A stretch of 40,606 nt of DNA, taken from the NCBI GenBank assembly GCA_001298575.1, contig LJCV01000294.1, positions 1-40,606 of the forward strand, read 5' to 3'. The stretch is from Actinobacteria bacterium OK074. Its GTDB lineage: Bacteria; Actinomycetota; Actinomycetes; Streptomycetales; Streptomycetaceae. Position 1 is the stretch's first letter; every line of letters begins with the position of its first letter. The position numbers and the translations under genes are program-made. The notes beneath the pieces are model-generated. The model was not told where the DNA came from. It did not search any database and was given only the letters and a program-made list of their open reading frames with translations. Shown one piece after another: positions 8,363-16,805 of the stretch.

Positions 8363-8415
8363 CCGACCGCCACCAGGAGTTCACACCCCCGAGCCCCGCT
8401 AGGAGTACCTCCCCC

Positions 8416-9201
8416 ATGCCCATCGCCGACTCCGACGGCACATCCATCTACTACGAGCGCCACGGCAGCGGTCCGGCGATCCTGTTCGTGCACGGCAGCG
8501 GCGGACACCACGCCGCCTGGTGGCAGCAAGTGGCCGCGCTGCGCGAGGAGTTCACCGTCGTCACGGTGGACCTGCGCGGCTTCGGCAAGTCCGATTCGAG
8601 CATGGCCGAGTTCGACGGACAGGACTTCCCCGGCGACGTCGTGGCCGTCCTGGACGCCGAGGACCTCACCGACGCCATGCTGGTGGGCCAGTCCATCGGC
8701 TCGGTGGCCGCGCTCAGGGCCGGGCTGCTGCGACCCGAGCGGGTGGGCTCCGTCGTCCTCGGCCACTCACTGGGCGGCATCAGCCACCCCGAGCTGAAGG
8801 AGCTGGCCGCCGCCGACCGCGCCGAAGCCGTCAAACTCCCGGTCATCGACCGGCTGTTGACCAAGGAGTTCCAGCGGTCGCGGCCCGATCTGACCTTCCT
8901 GTTCCAGCAGATGGGCACCTTCAACGTCGCCAAGATGGCCGACCTGCGCAACCTCGACACCAACGGGCCCTCCCTGGACGACATCCGGGGCTCCGGCGTC
9001 AAGGTCGCCTTCCTCGCCGGCGAGAAGGACGCGGTGCTCGGCGTCAAGACCGTCACCCGCGCCCACGAACTCCTCGACGGCTCCCACCTGGAGATCGTCC
9101 CCGGCGCCCCGCACTCCATGTACTGGGAGGTGCCCGCGCAGTACAACGCGGCCGTCGCCCAGCTGCGCCGCACCCTCACCGCACCGAAGGAAGCAGCATG
9201 A
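8416..9201 (+). CDS. Alpha/beta hydrolase
   Basis: 261-residue alpha/beta hydrolase with a complete catalytic triad: Ser93 in GQSIGS, Asp205 in GEKDAVLG and His233 in GAPHSMYW. The oxyanion region is FVHGSGGHHAAWW. Its size and operon partners resemble meta-cleavage-product hydrolases or 3-oxoadipate enol-lactonases, which cut a C-C bond or lactone after ring opening. ATG8416 follows AGGAGT at 8401-8406. The stop overlaps the next gene by ATGA. No signal peptide, so cytoplasmic. The substrate is not proven. Confidence 0.85.
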   Translation: MPIADSDGTSIYYERHGSGPAILFVHGSGGHHAAWWQQVAALREEFTVVTVDLRGFGKSDSSMAEFDGQDFPGDVVAVLDAEDLTDAMLVGQSIGSVAALRAGLLRPERVGSVVLGHSLGGISHPELKELAAADRAEAVKLPVIDRLLTKEFQRSRPDLTFLFQQMGTFNVAKMADLRNLDTNGPSLDDIRGSGVKVAFLAGEKDAVLGVKTVTRAHELLDGSHLEIVPGAPHSMYWEVPAQYNAAVAQLRRTLTAPKEAA

Positions 9202-9665
9202 GCAGCCTCACCCTCGACGCCGCCGAAGAGATCATCGACGCCGCCCACAAACGGGCCCAGGCGCTCGGCAAGGCGGTGAGCGTCGCGGTCGTGGACGCCG
9301 GCGGCTTCGTCGTCGCGATCCGCCGGGCGGACGGGGCCCGCCCGCTCACCCCGGACATCGCCCGCGCCAAGGCGTACACCGCGGCCGTCATGCAGCGGCC
9401 CGGCAAGATGCTCAAGAAGTGGCAGGAGAGCCAGCCGGTGTTCTTCTCCCAGCTCTCCCAACTCCCCGGCGCCGCCCTGCCGATCATGGCCACCGAGGGC
9501 AGCATGACCATCAAGAAGGACGGCGAGATCATCCGCGGCCTCGGCATCGCCGGCGGCACCGCGGACGAGGACCAGCAGCTCGCCGACGACGTTCTCGAAT
9601 CCCTGGGCTACGAACTGGAGTTCGCCGCCTGGGGAGTCGCGGGCAAGCCGGCCGGAAAGGACTGA
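9198..9665 (+). CDS. GlcG/HbpS-family (DUF336) protein
   Basis: 155 residues matching the GlcG/HbpS/PduO-C fold: an N-terminal helix (LDAAEEIIDAAHKRAQALG), then VSVAVVDAGGFVVAIRRADGARP, an IARAKAYTAAV helix, and a glycine-rich end (IIRGLGIAGGTADED) typical of the family. HbpS of Streptomyces is an extracellular haem-binding redox sensor partner, but this copy has no signal peptide and sits inside a catabolic operon. The start overlaps the hydrolase stop by ATGA. Its role here is unknown. It may bind haem, an oxidised cofactor or a small acid, or protect the dioxygenase. Confidence 0.82.
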   Translation: MSSLTLDAAEEIIDAAHKRAQALGKAVSVAVVDAGGFVVAIRRADGARPLTPDIARAKAYTAAVMQRPGKMLKKWQESQPVFFSQLSQLPGAALPIMATEGSMTIKKDGEIIRGLGIAGGTADEDQQLADDVLESLGYELEFAAWGVAGKPAGKD

Positions 9666-9670
9666 GCACC

Positions 9671-10720
9671 ATGGCGGACACGTTCAACTACCGCATCGAC
9701 CACCACGGCAGCCTGGTCCGCCCCGCGGAGCTGGTCGCCGCCCGCGCGGCCGGCGACCCCGAGGCCCTGCACGCGGCCGAACAGCAGGCCGTCAAGGAGG
9801 CCGTCGCCCTCCAGCGCGGACTGCGCTCCACCGTCGTCACCGACGGCGACTTCCCCCGCGAGGACTTCCGCGGCGCGGTCCTCGACAACGTCTCCGGCTT
9901 CCGCCGCACGACGCAGAAGGACGCCGACGGCCTCACCCGCTGGGTCGCCGAGGCCCTGCCCAAGGCGAACGGCCCGCTGCTCGCCGACTGGGCCGGCACA
10001 CTGGCCGGACTGACGCTGATCGCCCCGAAGGTGTCCCTGCCGTCCCCGGCCTACCTCGCCGCCACCACCTTCGACCCCGCCGCCGCGGCCTCCGGCGGCC
10101 CGGCCTCGGCCCGCGAACTCGGCGAGGCCCTCGCCGAGATCATCCAGGCGGAGATCGAACTCCTCGTCGCGCGCGGCGTCCGCCTCATCCAGCTCAACAA
10201 CCCGCTCCTGCTCGCCCACACGGCCACCGACCCGGCGGCCGTGCCCGCAACAGCCGCGCTGTCCTACGAGGACGCCCTCGCCGTCGACGCCCTCGCGGTC
10301 CGGCTCGACGAGCGCCCCGAAGGCGTCCGCATCGGCGTCTGCCCCGGCTGGCGCGCCCCCGCCGCCGTGGACCGGGCCCGGGCCGAGCGGCTGTACGCGG
10401 CCGTCCCCGCCGACCGCTGGGTGCTGCCCTACGACCGCGGCACCGCCGCCGAACTGGACCTGCTCAAGGCGCTGCCGGAGGACCGGGACGCGTGCCTGGG
10501 GGTCGTCGACCCGGCGGCGCCCGCACCGGAGGACATCGACACGGTGATGGCCCGGGTGGACGCCGCCGCCGAGGTCAAGGACCTGGAGGACATGGCGATC
10601 TCGCCCTCCCGCGGCTTCGCGGACGTCGCCGACCGGCCGCTGACGAGCGCCGAGGACCAGCGCCGCAAGCTGGTCCACGTCGAGGTGCTGGCCCGCTACT
10701 GCTGGGGCAACGAGTTCTGA
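9671..10720 (+). CDS. Short MetE-like protein with a degenerate zinc site
   Basis: 349 residues with the single TIM-barrel fold of the cobalamin-independent methionine synthase C-terminal domain (HHGSLVRP start, TVVTDGDFPREDF, DLEDMAISPSRGF, SAEDQRRKLVHVE). The zinc site is damaged. Where the paralogue at 35710 has HFC, this has GVC at 222-224; the acidic ligand in LEYD is Pro here (LPYD); and the last Cys (PQCGF) is Arg (PSRGF, about 314). Only Cys224 remains. Zinc-dependent thiol methylation is therefore unlikely, and another reaction on a folate-like or acidic substrate, or a non-catalytic role, should be considered. Last gene of the operon, 5 nt after the GlcG-like gene, followed by a strong terminator. 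Confidence 0.82.
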   Translation: MADTFNYRIDHHGSLVRPAELVAARAAGDPEALHAAEQQAVKEAVALQRGLRSTVVTDGDFPREDFRGAVLDNVSGFRRTTQKDADGLTRWVAEALPKANGPLLADWAGTLAGLTLIAPKVSLPSPAYLAATTFDPAAAASGGPASARELGEALAEIIQAEIELLVARGVRLIQLNNPLLLAHTATDPAAVPATAALSYEDALAVDALAVRLDERPEGVRIGVCPGWRAPAAVDRARAERLYAAVPADRWVLPYDRGTAAELDLLKALPEDRDACLGVVDPAAPAPEDIDTVMARVDAAAEVKDLEDMAISPSRGFADVADRPLTSAEDQRRKLVHVEVLARYCWGNEF

Positions 10721-10737
10721 CGGACGACGGACATACG

Positions 10738-10773
10738 GAGCGGGGCCGGGACTTCGTTGTCCCGGCCCCGCTC
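10738..10773. terminator. Bidirectional terminator, 15-bp stem
   Basis: GAGCGGGGCCGGGAC, loop TTCGTT, then the perfect complement, between the convergent MetE-like and ABM genes. It should end transcription from both strands. Confidence 0.85.
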
Positions 10774-10787
10774 GGCGTGTGCGCGCC

Positions 10788-11075
10788 TCACAGCACCTCC
10801 GCGAAGGTCACCGTCCGCTCCTTCAGCAGCGGCAGCACGGTGCCGACAACCAGCTCCTGGAAGTGGCCGTACTCCCGGTGCGCCTCGAAGCCCGCCCTGT
10901 CGGCGTACTGCTCGTACAGCACGAAGCTCCCCGGCGCGTCGGCCTCCGCGTGCACCACGTACGCCTGGTTCGCGGGCTCGGCCAGGGTGTGTTCGCGCAT
11001 CTTCAGCAGGGCGGCGCGGACGGTGGCCTCGTCGGCGGGCTCGCACCGGTAGTGGGCGACGACAGCGAAAGCCAT
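10788..11075 (-). CDS. ABM-domain monooxygenase-like protein
   Basis: 95 residues of the antibiotic biosynthesis monooxygenase (ABM/YgiN) dimeric ferredoxin-like fold. Characteristic pieces are VVAHYRCEPADEATVR, the helix LLKMREHTLAEPAN, FVLYEQYADRAGFEAHRE and HFQELV. Such cofactor-free enzymes oxidise phenols and quinols to quinones or act as quinol oxidases. Beside a ring-cleavage operon it may hydroxylate or detoxify an aromatic intermediate. ATG11075 has AGGA upstream on its strand. It is divergent from the second aldehyde dehydrogenase and carries a GCTTGC motif about 79 nt before its start, so it may share the regulator of the main operon. Confidence 0.84.
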   Translation of the reverse strand: MAFAVVAHYRCEPADEATVRAALLKMREHTLAEPANQAYVVHAEADAPGSFVLYEQYADRAGFEAHREYGHFQELVVGTVLPLLKERTVTFAEVL

Positions 11076-11148
11076 CAGGTTCCTCCGGATCGTGTTCGGG
11101 ATCGTGCCCCTCGATTCCAGCACGAACCCCCTGATGGGCGACGCGCGC

Positions 11149-11169
11149 GGAACGCAAGCAATGTGTTCC
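11149..11169 (-). promoter_or_regulatory. Motif C: GGAAC-N11-GTTCC dyad with GCTTGC core
   Basis: GGAAC (11149-11153) and GTTCC (11165-11169) flank an 11-nt spacer containing GCAAGC, that is GCTTGC read on the ABM strand. Allowing one gap, the flank resembles site B. It sits about 79 nt before the ABM start and could also serve the divergent dehydrogenase. Confidence 0.4.
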
Positions 11170-11333
11170 CCCGCGGGGCTGGTACCCGCACCCCCACGTC
11201 GTGTTTCGTCGCTTTGGCGCCCAGGCCCCGTCGCCTCATTCCCGTCTGCCCCGAGGCACCCGGGCCTGGGCCCGTGCCAGCTGCTCAACCGCGGCCCCGC
11301 ACCGCGGACGAGACGACGAGAGAAGTGATCGTG

Positions 11334-12782
11334 ATGCGAACCCTGGAAACGCTCTCCGGCGGAGAGTGGGTGGCCTCCGGCGAGTGGATCGACGTCCACG
11401 ACCCGGCCGATGTACGGCAGCCGTTCGCGCGCGTGCCCGCGTTGAGCCCGGCCGACGTGACCCGTGCCTACGACCACGCCGAGCAGGGGTTCGCCGTCTG
11501 GCGCCGCACCAACCCGCTGGAGCGCGGCGCGATCCTGACCCGGGCCGGGCAGCTGCTGCGGGAACGCGCCGACGACATCGCCGCCGACGTCGCCACCGAG
11601 AACGGCAAGACCCGCGCCGAGGCCCGCGGCGAGACCGTCAAGGCCGCCGACTTCCTGGAGTACTACGCCGCCCTCGTCGGCCGCGGCGGCTACGGCACCC
11701 TCCTCAACGACGTCCGGCCCGACACCCGTACCAGCGCCCAGCAGGTGCCCGTCGGGATCGTGCTGGCGATCACCCCGTGGAACGACCCGCTGATCACCCC
11801 GGCCCGCAAGCTCGCGCCCGCGCTGTCCGCCGGGAACGCCGTCGTGATCAAGCCGGCCACCGAGACACCGCTGTCGGTGCTGCACTTCGCGCGCGCCCTG
11901 CACGACGCGGGCCTGCCCGCCGGGGTCCTCAACGTGATCGTCGGCCGCACCTCGCAGATCAGCGACGCCCTGCTCGGCGACGCGCGGATCGCCGCGGTCA
12001 CCTTCACGGGCAGCAACGCCGTCGGCGAGCAGCTGCGCGAGCGCTTCGCCCGCCGCAACGTCCGCTTCCAGGGCGAACTCGGCGGCAAGAACGCCTCCGT
12101 CGTCCTCGCCGACGCGGACGTCCCCAAGGCCGCGAAGACGGTCGCCGCCGCCTCCTTCGGCCAGGCCGGACAGCGCTGCACCGCCACCAGCCGCGTGGTC
12201 GTCGACAGCGCCGTCAAGGAGGAGTTCACCCGGCTGCTCCTCGCGGAGGTCGCCACGCTGCGCCTGGGCCCGGGCCTCGACGACGGTACGACGATGGGGC
12301 CGCTGTCCAGCCCCCGGCAGCGCGACGGCGTGCTCGCCGACATCGAGGGCGCCGTCAAGCAGGGCGCGACCGTCCTGGCGGGCGGCGGCCGTCCGGCCGA
12401 GGAGCGGCTGGCCAACGGCTGCTACGTCCAGCCGACCGTCCTGGAGGTCACCCGCGACACGGACATCTGGCGCGAGGAGGTCTTCGGCCCGGTCGTGGCG
12501 CTGCTCGCGGTCGACTCCTTCGACGAGGCCGTCGCCGTCGTCAACGACTCCGACTTCGGCCTCGCCGCCGCCGTCTTCACCCGGGACCTGGGCGCCGCCC
12601 ACCGCTTCGCCGAGGACGTCGACTGCGGCCAGATCGCCGTCAACCTCACCACGCCCGGCTGGGACGTCCATCACCCGTTCGGCGGCTTCCGGGACTCCGG
12701 CTCGCCGTTCAAGGAGCAGGGTACGGAGGCGCTGCACTTCTACACCAAGGTCAAGACCGTCGCCATCCACTACGGCGCATGA
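11334..12782 (+). CDS. Second aldehyde dehydrogenase
   Basis: 482 residues, a complete aldehyde dehydrogenase: Asn150 (PWNDP), Glu248 (GELGGKNA) and nucleophile Cys282 (GQAGQRCTATS). GELGGKN and GQRCTATSR resemble 2-oxoglutarate-semialdehyde (2,5-dioxovalerate) and related oxo-acid semialdehyde dehydrogenases, though that is only a resemblance. ATG11334 is chosen because GAGAGAAG ends about 8 nt before it; two GTG codons lie just upstream in frame. Next downstream, 48 nt away, is an LhgO-type oxidase, so the pair may process a C5 dicarboxylate semialdehyde and hydroxy acid. Only distantly similar to the enzyme at 5770. Confidence 0.9.
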   Translation: MRTLETLSGGEWVASGEWIDVHDPADVRQPFARVPALSPADVTRAYDHAEQGFAVWRRTNPLERGAILTRAGQLLRERADDIAADVATENGKTRAEARGETVKAADFLEYYAALVGRGGYGTLLNDVRPDTRTSAQQVPVGIVLAITPWNDPLITPARKLAPALSAGNAVVIKPATETPLSVLHFARALHDAGLPAGVLNVIVGRTSQISDALLGDARIAAVTFTGSNAVGEQLRERFARRNVRFQGELGGKNASVVLADADVPKAAKTVAAASFGQAGQRCTATSRVVVDSAVKEEFTRLLLAEVATLRLGPGLDDGTTMGPLSSPRQRDGVLADIEGAVKQGATVLAGGGRPAEERLANGCYVQPTVLEVTRDTDIWREEVFGPVVALLAVDSFDEAVAVVNDSDFGLAAAVFTRDLGAAHRFAEDVDCGQIAVNLTTPGWDVHHPFGGFRDSGSPFKEQGTEALHFYTKVKTVAIHYGA

Positions 12783-12830
12783 CGGCCCGCACGACCCCTG
12801 CGCGCGCAGGCACCCGAACGGAGACACCCC

Positions 12831-14030
12831 ATGGCTGACGAGACCGTCGGCATCGTCGGCGCCGGAATCCTCGGTCTCGCCGTCGGCCGGGACATCGCGC
12901 AGCGCCGCCCCGGCACCCGCGTCGTCGTCCTGGAGAAGGAACACGAGGTCGCCGCCCACCAGACCGGCCACAACTCGGGTGTCGTGCACGCCGGCCTCTA
13001 CTACGCCCCCGGCAGCCTCAAGGCCGCCCTGTGCGTGCGCGGCGTGTCCCTGCTGCGCGAGTACTGCCAGGACCGGCGGCTGCCCTACGACGAGATCGGC
13101 AAGCTCGTCGTGGCGGTGCGCGAGGACGAGCTGGGCCGGATGAACGACCTCTACGAGCGGGCCCGCAACAACCACGTGCCCGAGCTGCGGAAGATCTCCC
13201 GGGCCGAGATCAAGGAGATCGAACCGCACGCGGGCGGTGTCGCGGCGCTGCACTCGCCGCGCACCGCGATCACCGACTACCCGGCGGTCGCGCGGGAGTT
13301 CGCCAAGGACATCGAGGCGTCCGGGGGAGAGGTGCGGCTCGGCTTCCCCGTCACCTCGATCACCAACGTCCCCGGGGGCATCGACGTGGGATCCGGGCAG
13401 GAACGCGTCCGCGTCGACCGGCTGATCCTCTGCGCGGGCCTGCACTCCGACGCCGTCGCCCAGCTAGCCCAGGACAAGAGGGAACCGCGGATCATCCCCT
13501 TCCGCGGCGAGTACATGCTCCTCAAACCGGAGCGCACGGGCCTGGTGCGCGGCCTCGTCTACCCGGTGCCGGACCCGCGGTACCCCTTCCTCGGCGTCCA
13601 CTTCACTCCGCGCGTCGACGGCTCCGTAGAAGTCGGCCCGAACGCCGTCCTGGCGCTGGCCCGGGAGGGCTACAGGCTCGGGAAGGTCTCCGTCAGGGAC
13701 CTCGCCGGGCTCGCCGCCTACCCCGGCACCTGGCGGATGGCCGCGCAGCACTGGAAGACCGGCGTCAAGGAGTACCGCGGCTCCCTGTCCCGCACGGCCT
13801 TCATGAAGGACGCGGGGCTGTACATCCCCGGCGTCGGGGTCTCCGACGTTGTACGCGGCGGCGCGGGCGTCCTCGTCGAGGCACTCGATCCCGACGGCAC
13901 CCTCGTGGACGACTTCCGCATCCACCAGGTGGGCCGGATCACCGCCGTGCGCAACGCGCCCTCGCCGGCCGCCACCGCCTCCATGGCCATCGCCGAGCAC
14001 ATCGTCGGCGCCGTCTTCGACACGGCGTGA
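12831..14030 (+). CDS. lhgO: LhgO-type FAD-dependent 2-hydroxyacid oxidase
   Basis: 399 residues of the DAO/LhgO family. The FAD-binding Rossmann motif GAGILGLAVGRD lies at about 10-21, followed by VVLEKE. The LhgO signature HNSGVVHAGLYYAPGSLKA follows, and FRGEYMLLK and VHFTPRVDG match L-2-hydroxyglutarate oxidases. LhgO oxidises L-2-hydroxyglutarate to 2-oxoglutarate, passing electrons to the quinone pool or O2. In this locus it could act on L-2-hydroxyglutarate or a similar hydroxy-diacid made during ring breakdown. ATG12831 follows a GGAGA. It shares a transcript with the aldehyde dehydrogenase and is followed by a 171-base gap with a new promoter. Confidence 0.88.
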   Translation: MADETVGIVGAGILGLAVGRDIAQRRPGTRVVVLEKEHEVAAHQTGHNSGVVHAGLYYAPGSLKAALCVRGVSLLREYCQDRRLPYDEIGKLVVAVREDELGRMNDLYERARNNHVPELRKISRAEIKEIEPHAGGVAALHSPRTAITDYPAVAREFAKDIEASGGEVRLGFPVTSITNVPGGIDVGSGQERVRVDRLILCAGLHSDAVAQLAQDKREPRIIPFRGEYMLLKPERTGLVRGLVYPVPDPRYPFLGVHFTPRVDGSVEVGPNAVLALAREGYRLGKVSVRDLAGLAAYPGTWRMAAQHWKTGVKEYRGSLSRTAFMKDAGLYIPGVGVSDVVRGGAGVLVEALDPDGTLVDDFRIHQVGRITAVRNAPSPAATASMAIAEHIVGAVFDTA

Positions 14031-14049
14031 GCGCGATGCGGCCAGACCG

Positions 14050-14058
14050 TCCGCGCAA
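14050..14058 (+). repeat. TCCGCGCAA direct repeat, first copy
   Basis: TCCGCGCAA occurs here and again at 14087-14095, the left end of motif B, 37 nt apart in the promoter of the amidohydrolase operon. A second, weaker regulator contact is possible. Confidence 0.4.
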
Positions 14059-14088
14059 TCTGAAAATGCCCTGCGTACGGCGCACTTC

Positions 14089-14107
14089 CGCGCAACAAGT
14101 GCTTGCA
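14089..14107 (+). promoter_or_regulatory. Motif B: candidate LysR site before the amidohydrolase operon
   Basis: CGCGCAACAAGTGCTTGCA matches site A at 16 of 19 positions and lies 94 nt before the amidohydrolase start. A TAGCGT -10 candidate at 14141-14146 would place it at about -64 to -46. CTTGC-N14-GCAAG (14102-14125) is a further dyad. Confidence 0.6.
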
Positions 14108-14201
14108 CGCCGAGGACTCCGCAAGACCCCACCGCCCGCCTAGCGTTCCTCCCGTACCGCCGCAGCAACACCGACAAGCCGCCGAGAGAAAGAGCCCGGA
14201 C

Positions 14202-15062
14202 ATGTTCGTTGTCGACACGCAGATCCACATCTGGAAGGAAGAGACCCCGGACCGCCCCTGGGTCCCCGGCGCTCGCGAGCGGATCCGCCTCAACGGACAC
14301 CGCGAGGACCCCTTCTCCTACGAGGAGGCCCTCGAACTGATGGACGAGGCGGGCGTCAACCGCGCGCTGATCCTGCCGCCGTCCTGGGAGGGCGACCGCA
14401 TCGACTACGCCCTGGAGGCGTGCGAGGCGCACCCGGACCGCTTCGGCATCATGGCCCGCATCCCGCAGAACAAGCCCGAAGAGGGCAAGGCCATGCTGAA
14501 GGACTTCGCCGAGAACCCGCACGTCAAAGGCACCCGGCTGACCTTTCACCGGCCCATCGACCGCAACTGGATGATCGACGGCACCAACGACTGGTACTGG
14601 CCGATCGCCGAGGAACTGCGCATCCCGACGATGGTCCACGCCCCGATCTGGAAGCGCGAACTCGGCGAGATCGCCGCCAAGCACCCCGAACTGAAGATCA
14701 TCATCGACCACATGGGCATCATGGCCCGCTGCGTCGACGACGCGATCGGCTACTGGGTCCAGGAGACCGCCGACCTGGCCGTCCACCCCAACATCTACGT
14801 GAAGGTCTCGGCGCTGCCGGGCTACTCCACGCAGCCCTTCCCGAACAACAACATCCAGAAGTACGTGCGCGAGATGGTCGACAAGATGGGTCCGCAGCGC
14901 TGCTTCTACGGCACCGACATCACCCGCCTGCTCGGCCACGGCATCACCTACACCGACACGATCGAGCAGTTCACCAAGCACTGGGACTTCACGCCCGAGG
15001 AGCTTGAATGGATCCTGGGCCGCGGCATCTCCGAGGTCCTGAACTGGCCGATCGAGGGCTGA
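14202..15062 (+). CDS. Amidohydrolase-2 family TIM-barrel hydrolase/decarboxylase
   Basis: 286 residues of the PF04909-type amidohydrolase family. Metal-site segments are DTQIHIW at 5-11 (first His of the HxH replaced by Gln, a common family variant), MVHAP, IIDHMGIM and GTDIT. Family members include 2-pyrone-4,6-dicarboxylate lactonase and gamma-resorcylate and amino-carboxymuconate-semialdehyde decarboxylases, all in aromatic breakdown. A lactonase or non-oxidative decarboxylase role fits the neighbourhood, though the sequence does not decide. ATG14202 follows GAGAGAAAG. It is the first gene of a three-gene operon, 13 nt before the ThDP enzyme. Confidence 0.84.
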   Translation: MFVVDTQIHIWKEETPDRPWVPGARERIRLNGHREDPFSYEEALELMDEAGVNRALILPPSWEGDRIDYALEACEAHPDRFGIMARIPQNKPEEGKAMLKDFAENPHVKGTRLTFHRPIDRNWMIDGTNDWYWPIAEELRIPTMVHAPIWKRELGEIAAKHPELKIIIDHMGIMARCVDDAIGYWVQETADLAVHPNIYVKVSALPGYSTQPFPNNNIQKYVREMVDKMGPQRCFYGTDITRLLGHGITYTDTIEQFTKHWDFTPEELEWILGRGISEVLNWPIEG

Positions 15063-15075
15063 GGAAACACGAGAG

Positions 15076-16785
15076 ATGACCGACACCACCAACTCTCCTG
15101 GCGCCGACGGCGGCGACGCTCTCGTATCCGCCTTCACCGCCGTCGGAGCCGACTACATCTTCTGCTCCTCGGGGTCCGAGTGGGCCCCGGTGTGGGAGTC
15201 CCTCGCCCGGCACCACCGCGACGGGGAGAACTGCCCGGCGTACCTGGACCTCACCCACGAGACCGTCGCCGTCGGCATGGCCACCGGCTACGGGCTCGTG
15301 AGGCGGCGCCCGCAGGGCGTGCTGCTGCACGCGGCCCCCGGGCTGCTCCAGGGGTCCATGGCCGTGCACGGGGCGCTGCTCGCGGGCGTCCCGATGGTGG
15401 TCACCTCCTCCGAGTCCGCCACCTACGGCGACGGGCCCGGCAAGGACCCCGGCGGCCAGTGGTACCGCAACCTGTCCATCGTGGGCGGCCCGCACCAGAT
15501 CGCGCAGCCGTTCACCAAGTGGTCCACCGAGGCCGCCAGCGTGCACACCCTGCCCACCATGGTCACCCGGGCGGCGGAGCTGGCCTGGCGGGCCCCGGCG
15601 GGACCGGCCTACCTGAACATCCCCCTGGAGATCCTCCTGGAGGAGTGGGACGGCCGCGAGGCCAAGCCGATCGTCGCGCCGGGCTCCACGCACAGCTCGC
15701 CCGAGGAGGTCGACCCGGTCGCGCGGCTGATCCGTGAGGCGAAGAACCCCGTGATCGTGACCGAGACGGCCGGGCGCGAGGCGGGCGGCTTCGAGGCGCT
15801 CGTCGCCTTCGCCGAGGCGTGGAACATCCCCGTCGTCGAGCCCGACTCGGCGGTCTGCGGCAACTTCCCGCGCACCCACCCGCTGCACGCGGGCAGCGAC
15901 ATCGGACCCTGGATCGACGAGGCGGACCTGATCCTCCTCGTCAACTGCCGGGCGCCCTTCTACCCGCCCTCGCGCCGCCCCGCCAAGGCCGCCGTCGTCG
16001 TCATCGACGAGGTCCCGCAGCGCCCGCACGTCGTCTACCAAGTCCTGTTCGCGGACACGTACTTGGAGGGCAACGTCGCCAACACCCTGCGCCAGCTGGC
16101 CAAGCGGGCGAAGGATCTCGACGAGGGCGCCGTCGCCGTCCGCCGCGCCGCGCAGGAGGAGCGGCACGCCGCCGAACAGACCGCCATCGCCGCCGCCGAG
16201 GCAAAGGCCGCCGACGCCAAGGGCATCGACCCGGTGCTCGTCGCCGCGACCCTGCGCACCCTGCTCGACGGGCAGGACGGCATCGTCGTCGACGAGACCA
16301 TCACGCACAGCCGCGTGGTCAAGCGCCACCTCCGGACCGACGCCCCCGACTCGTACTTCTACGTCCAGGGCGGCCTCGGCCAGGGCATCGCGGTCGCGCT
16401 CGGCGTCAAACTCGCCGCGAAACAACGGCCCGTGGTCCTCACCATCGGCGACGGCGCGTTCACCTACAACCCGGTCATCCAGTCCTACGACGCCGCCAAG
16501 GCGTACGAACTGCCGCTGCTGATCGTGGTGTTCAACAACCGCGTCTACAAGTCGATGAACCTCAACCACCGCCGCTTCTACCCCGAGGGCGCCGCCGCCG
16601 AGACCGGCGAGTGGCTCGGCACCGACCTGCACCGGCTGCCCCGGCTCGCCCAGTTCGCCGAGCCCTTCGGCATGCACACCGAGACCGTCGACACCACGGA
16701 CGCCCTCGCCCCCGCCCTCGAGCGCGCGCTCAAGGCCGTGGCGGGCGGCACCACCGCCGTCGTCGACGTACTCGTCACCCGCTGA
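15076..16785 (+). CDS. Thiamine-diphosphate-dependent decarboxylase/synthase
   Basis: 569 residues with the acetolactate synthase/benzoylformate decarboxylase architecture: N-terminal PYR domain, central domain, C-terminal PP domain. The activating Glu62 is in LTHETVAVGMATGYG. The ThDP/Mg motif runs GDGAFTYN, 26 residues after GDG, then NN. It decarboxylates a 2-oxo acid or condenses two. There is no nearby regulatory subunit (IlvH) and no branched-chain genes, so catabolic decarboxylation or C-C cleavage of a pathway 2-oxo acid is likelier than isoleucine/valine synthesis. Phosphonopyruvate, benzoylformate or oxalyl-type substrates cannot be excluded. Confidence 0.88.
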   Translation: MTDTTNSPGADGGDALVSAFTAVGADYIFCSSGSEWAPVWESLARHHRDGENCPAYLDLTHETVAVGMATGYGLVRRRPQGVLLHAAPGLLQGSMAVHGALLAGVPMVVTSSESATYGDGPGKDPGGQWYRNLSIVGGPHQIAQPFTKWSTEAASVHTLPTMVTRAAELAWRAPAGPAYLNIPLEILLEEWDGREAKPIVAPGSTHSSPEEVDPVARLIREAKNPVIVTETAGREAGGFEALVAFAEAWNIPVVEPDSAVCGNFPRTHPLHAGSDIGPWIDEADLILLVNCRAPFYPPSRRPAKAAVVVIDEVPQRPHVVYQVLFADTYLEGNVANTLRQLAKRAKDLDEGAVAVRRAAQEERHAAEQTAIAAAEAKAADAKGIDPVLVAATLRTLLDGQDGIVVDETITHSRVVKRHLRTDAPDSYFYVQGGLGQGIAVALGVKLAAKQRPVVLTIGDGAFTYNPVIQSYDAAKAYELPLLIVVFNNRVYKSMNLNHRRFYPEGAAAETGEWLGTDLHRLPRLAQFAEPFGMHTETVDTTDALAPALERALKAVAGGTTAVVDVLVTR

Positions 16786-16805
16786 CCCAGGAGGCTTCCG
16801 CCACC

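Noticed and set aside
11076..13445. Long minus-strand open frame upstream of the ABM gene
   Set aside because: It is antisense to the aldehyde dehydrogenase and LhgO genes with shadow-like composition. The ABM domain starts at ATG11075 with its own SD.
15076..16785. Calling the ThDP enzyme an IlvB acetolactate synthase
   Set aside because: No IlvH/IlvN subunit or branched-chain gene is nearby, and the partners are catabolic, so only the family is assigned.
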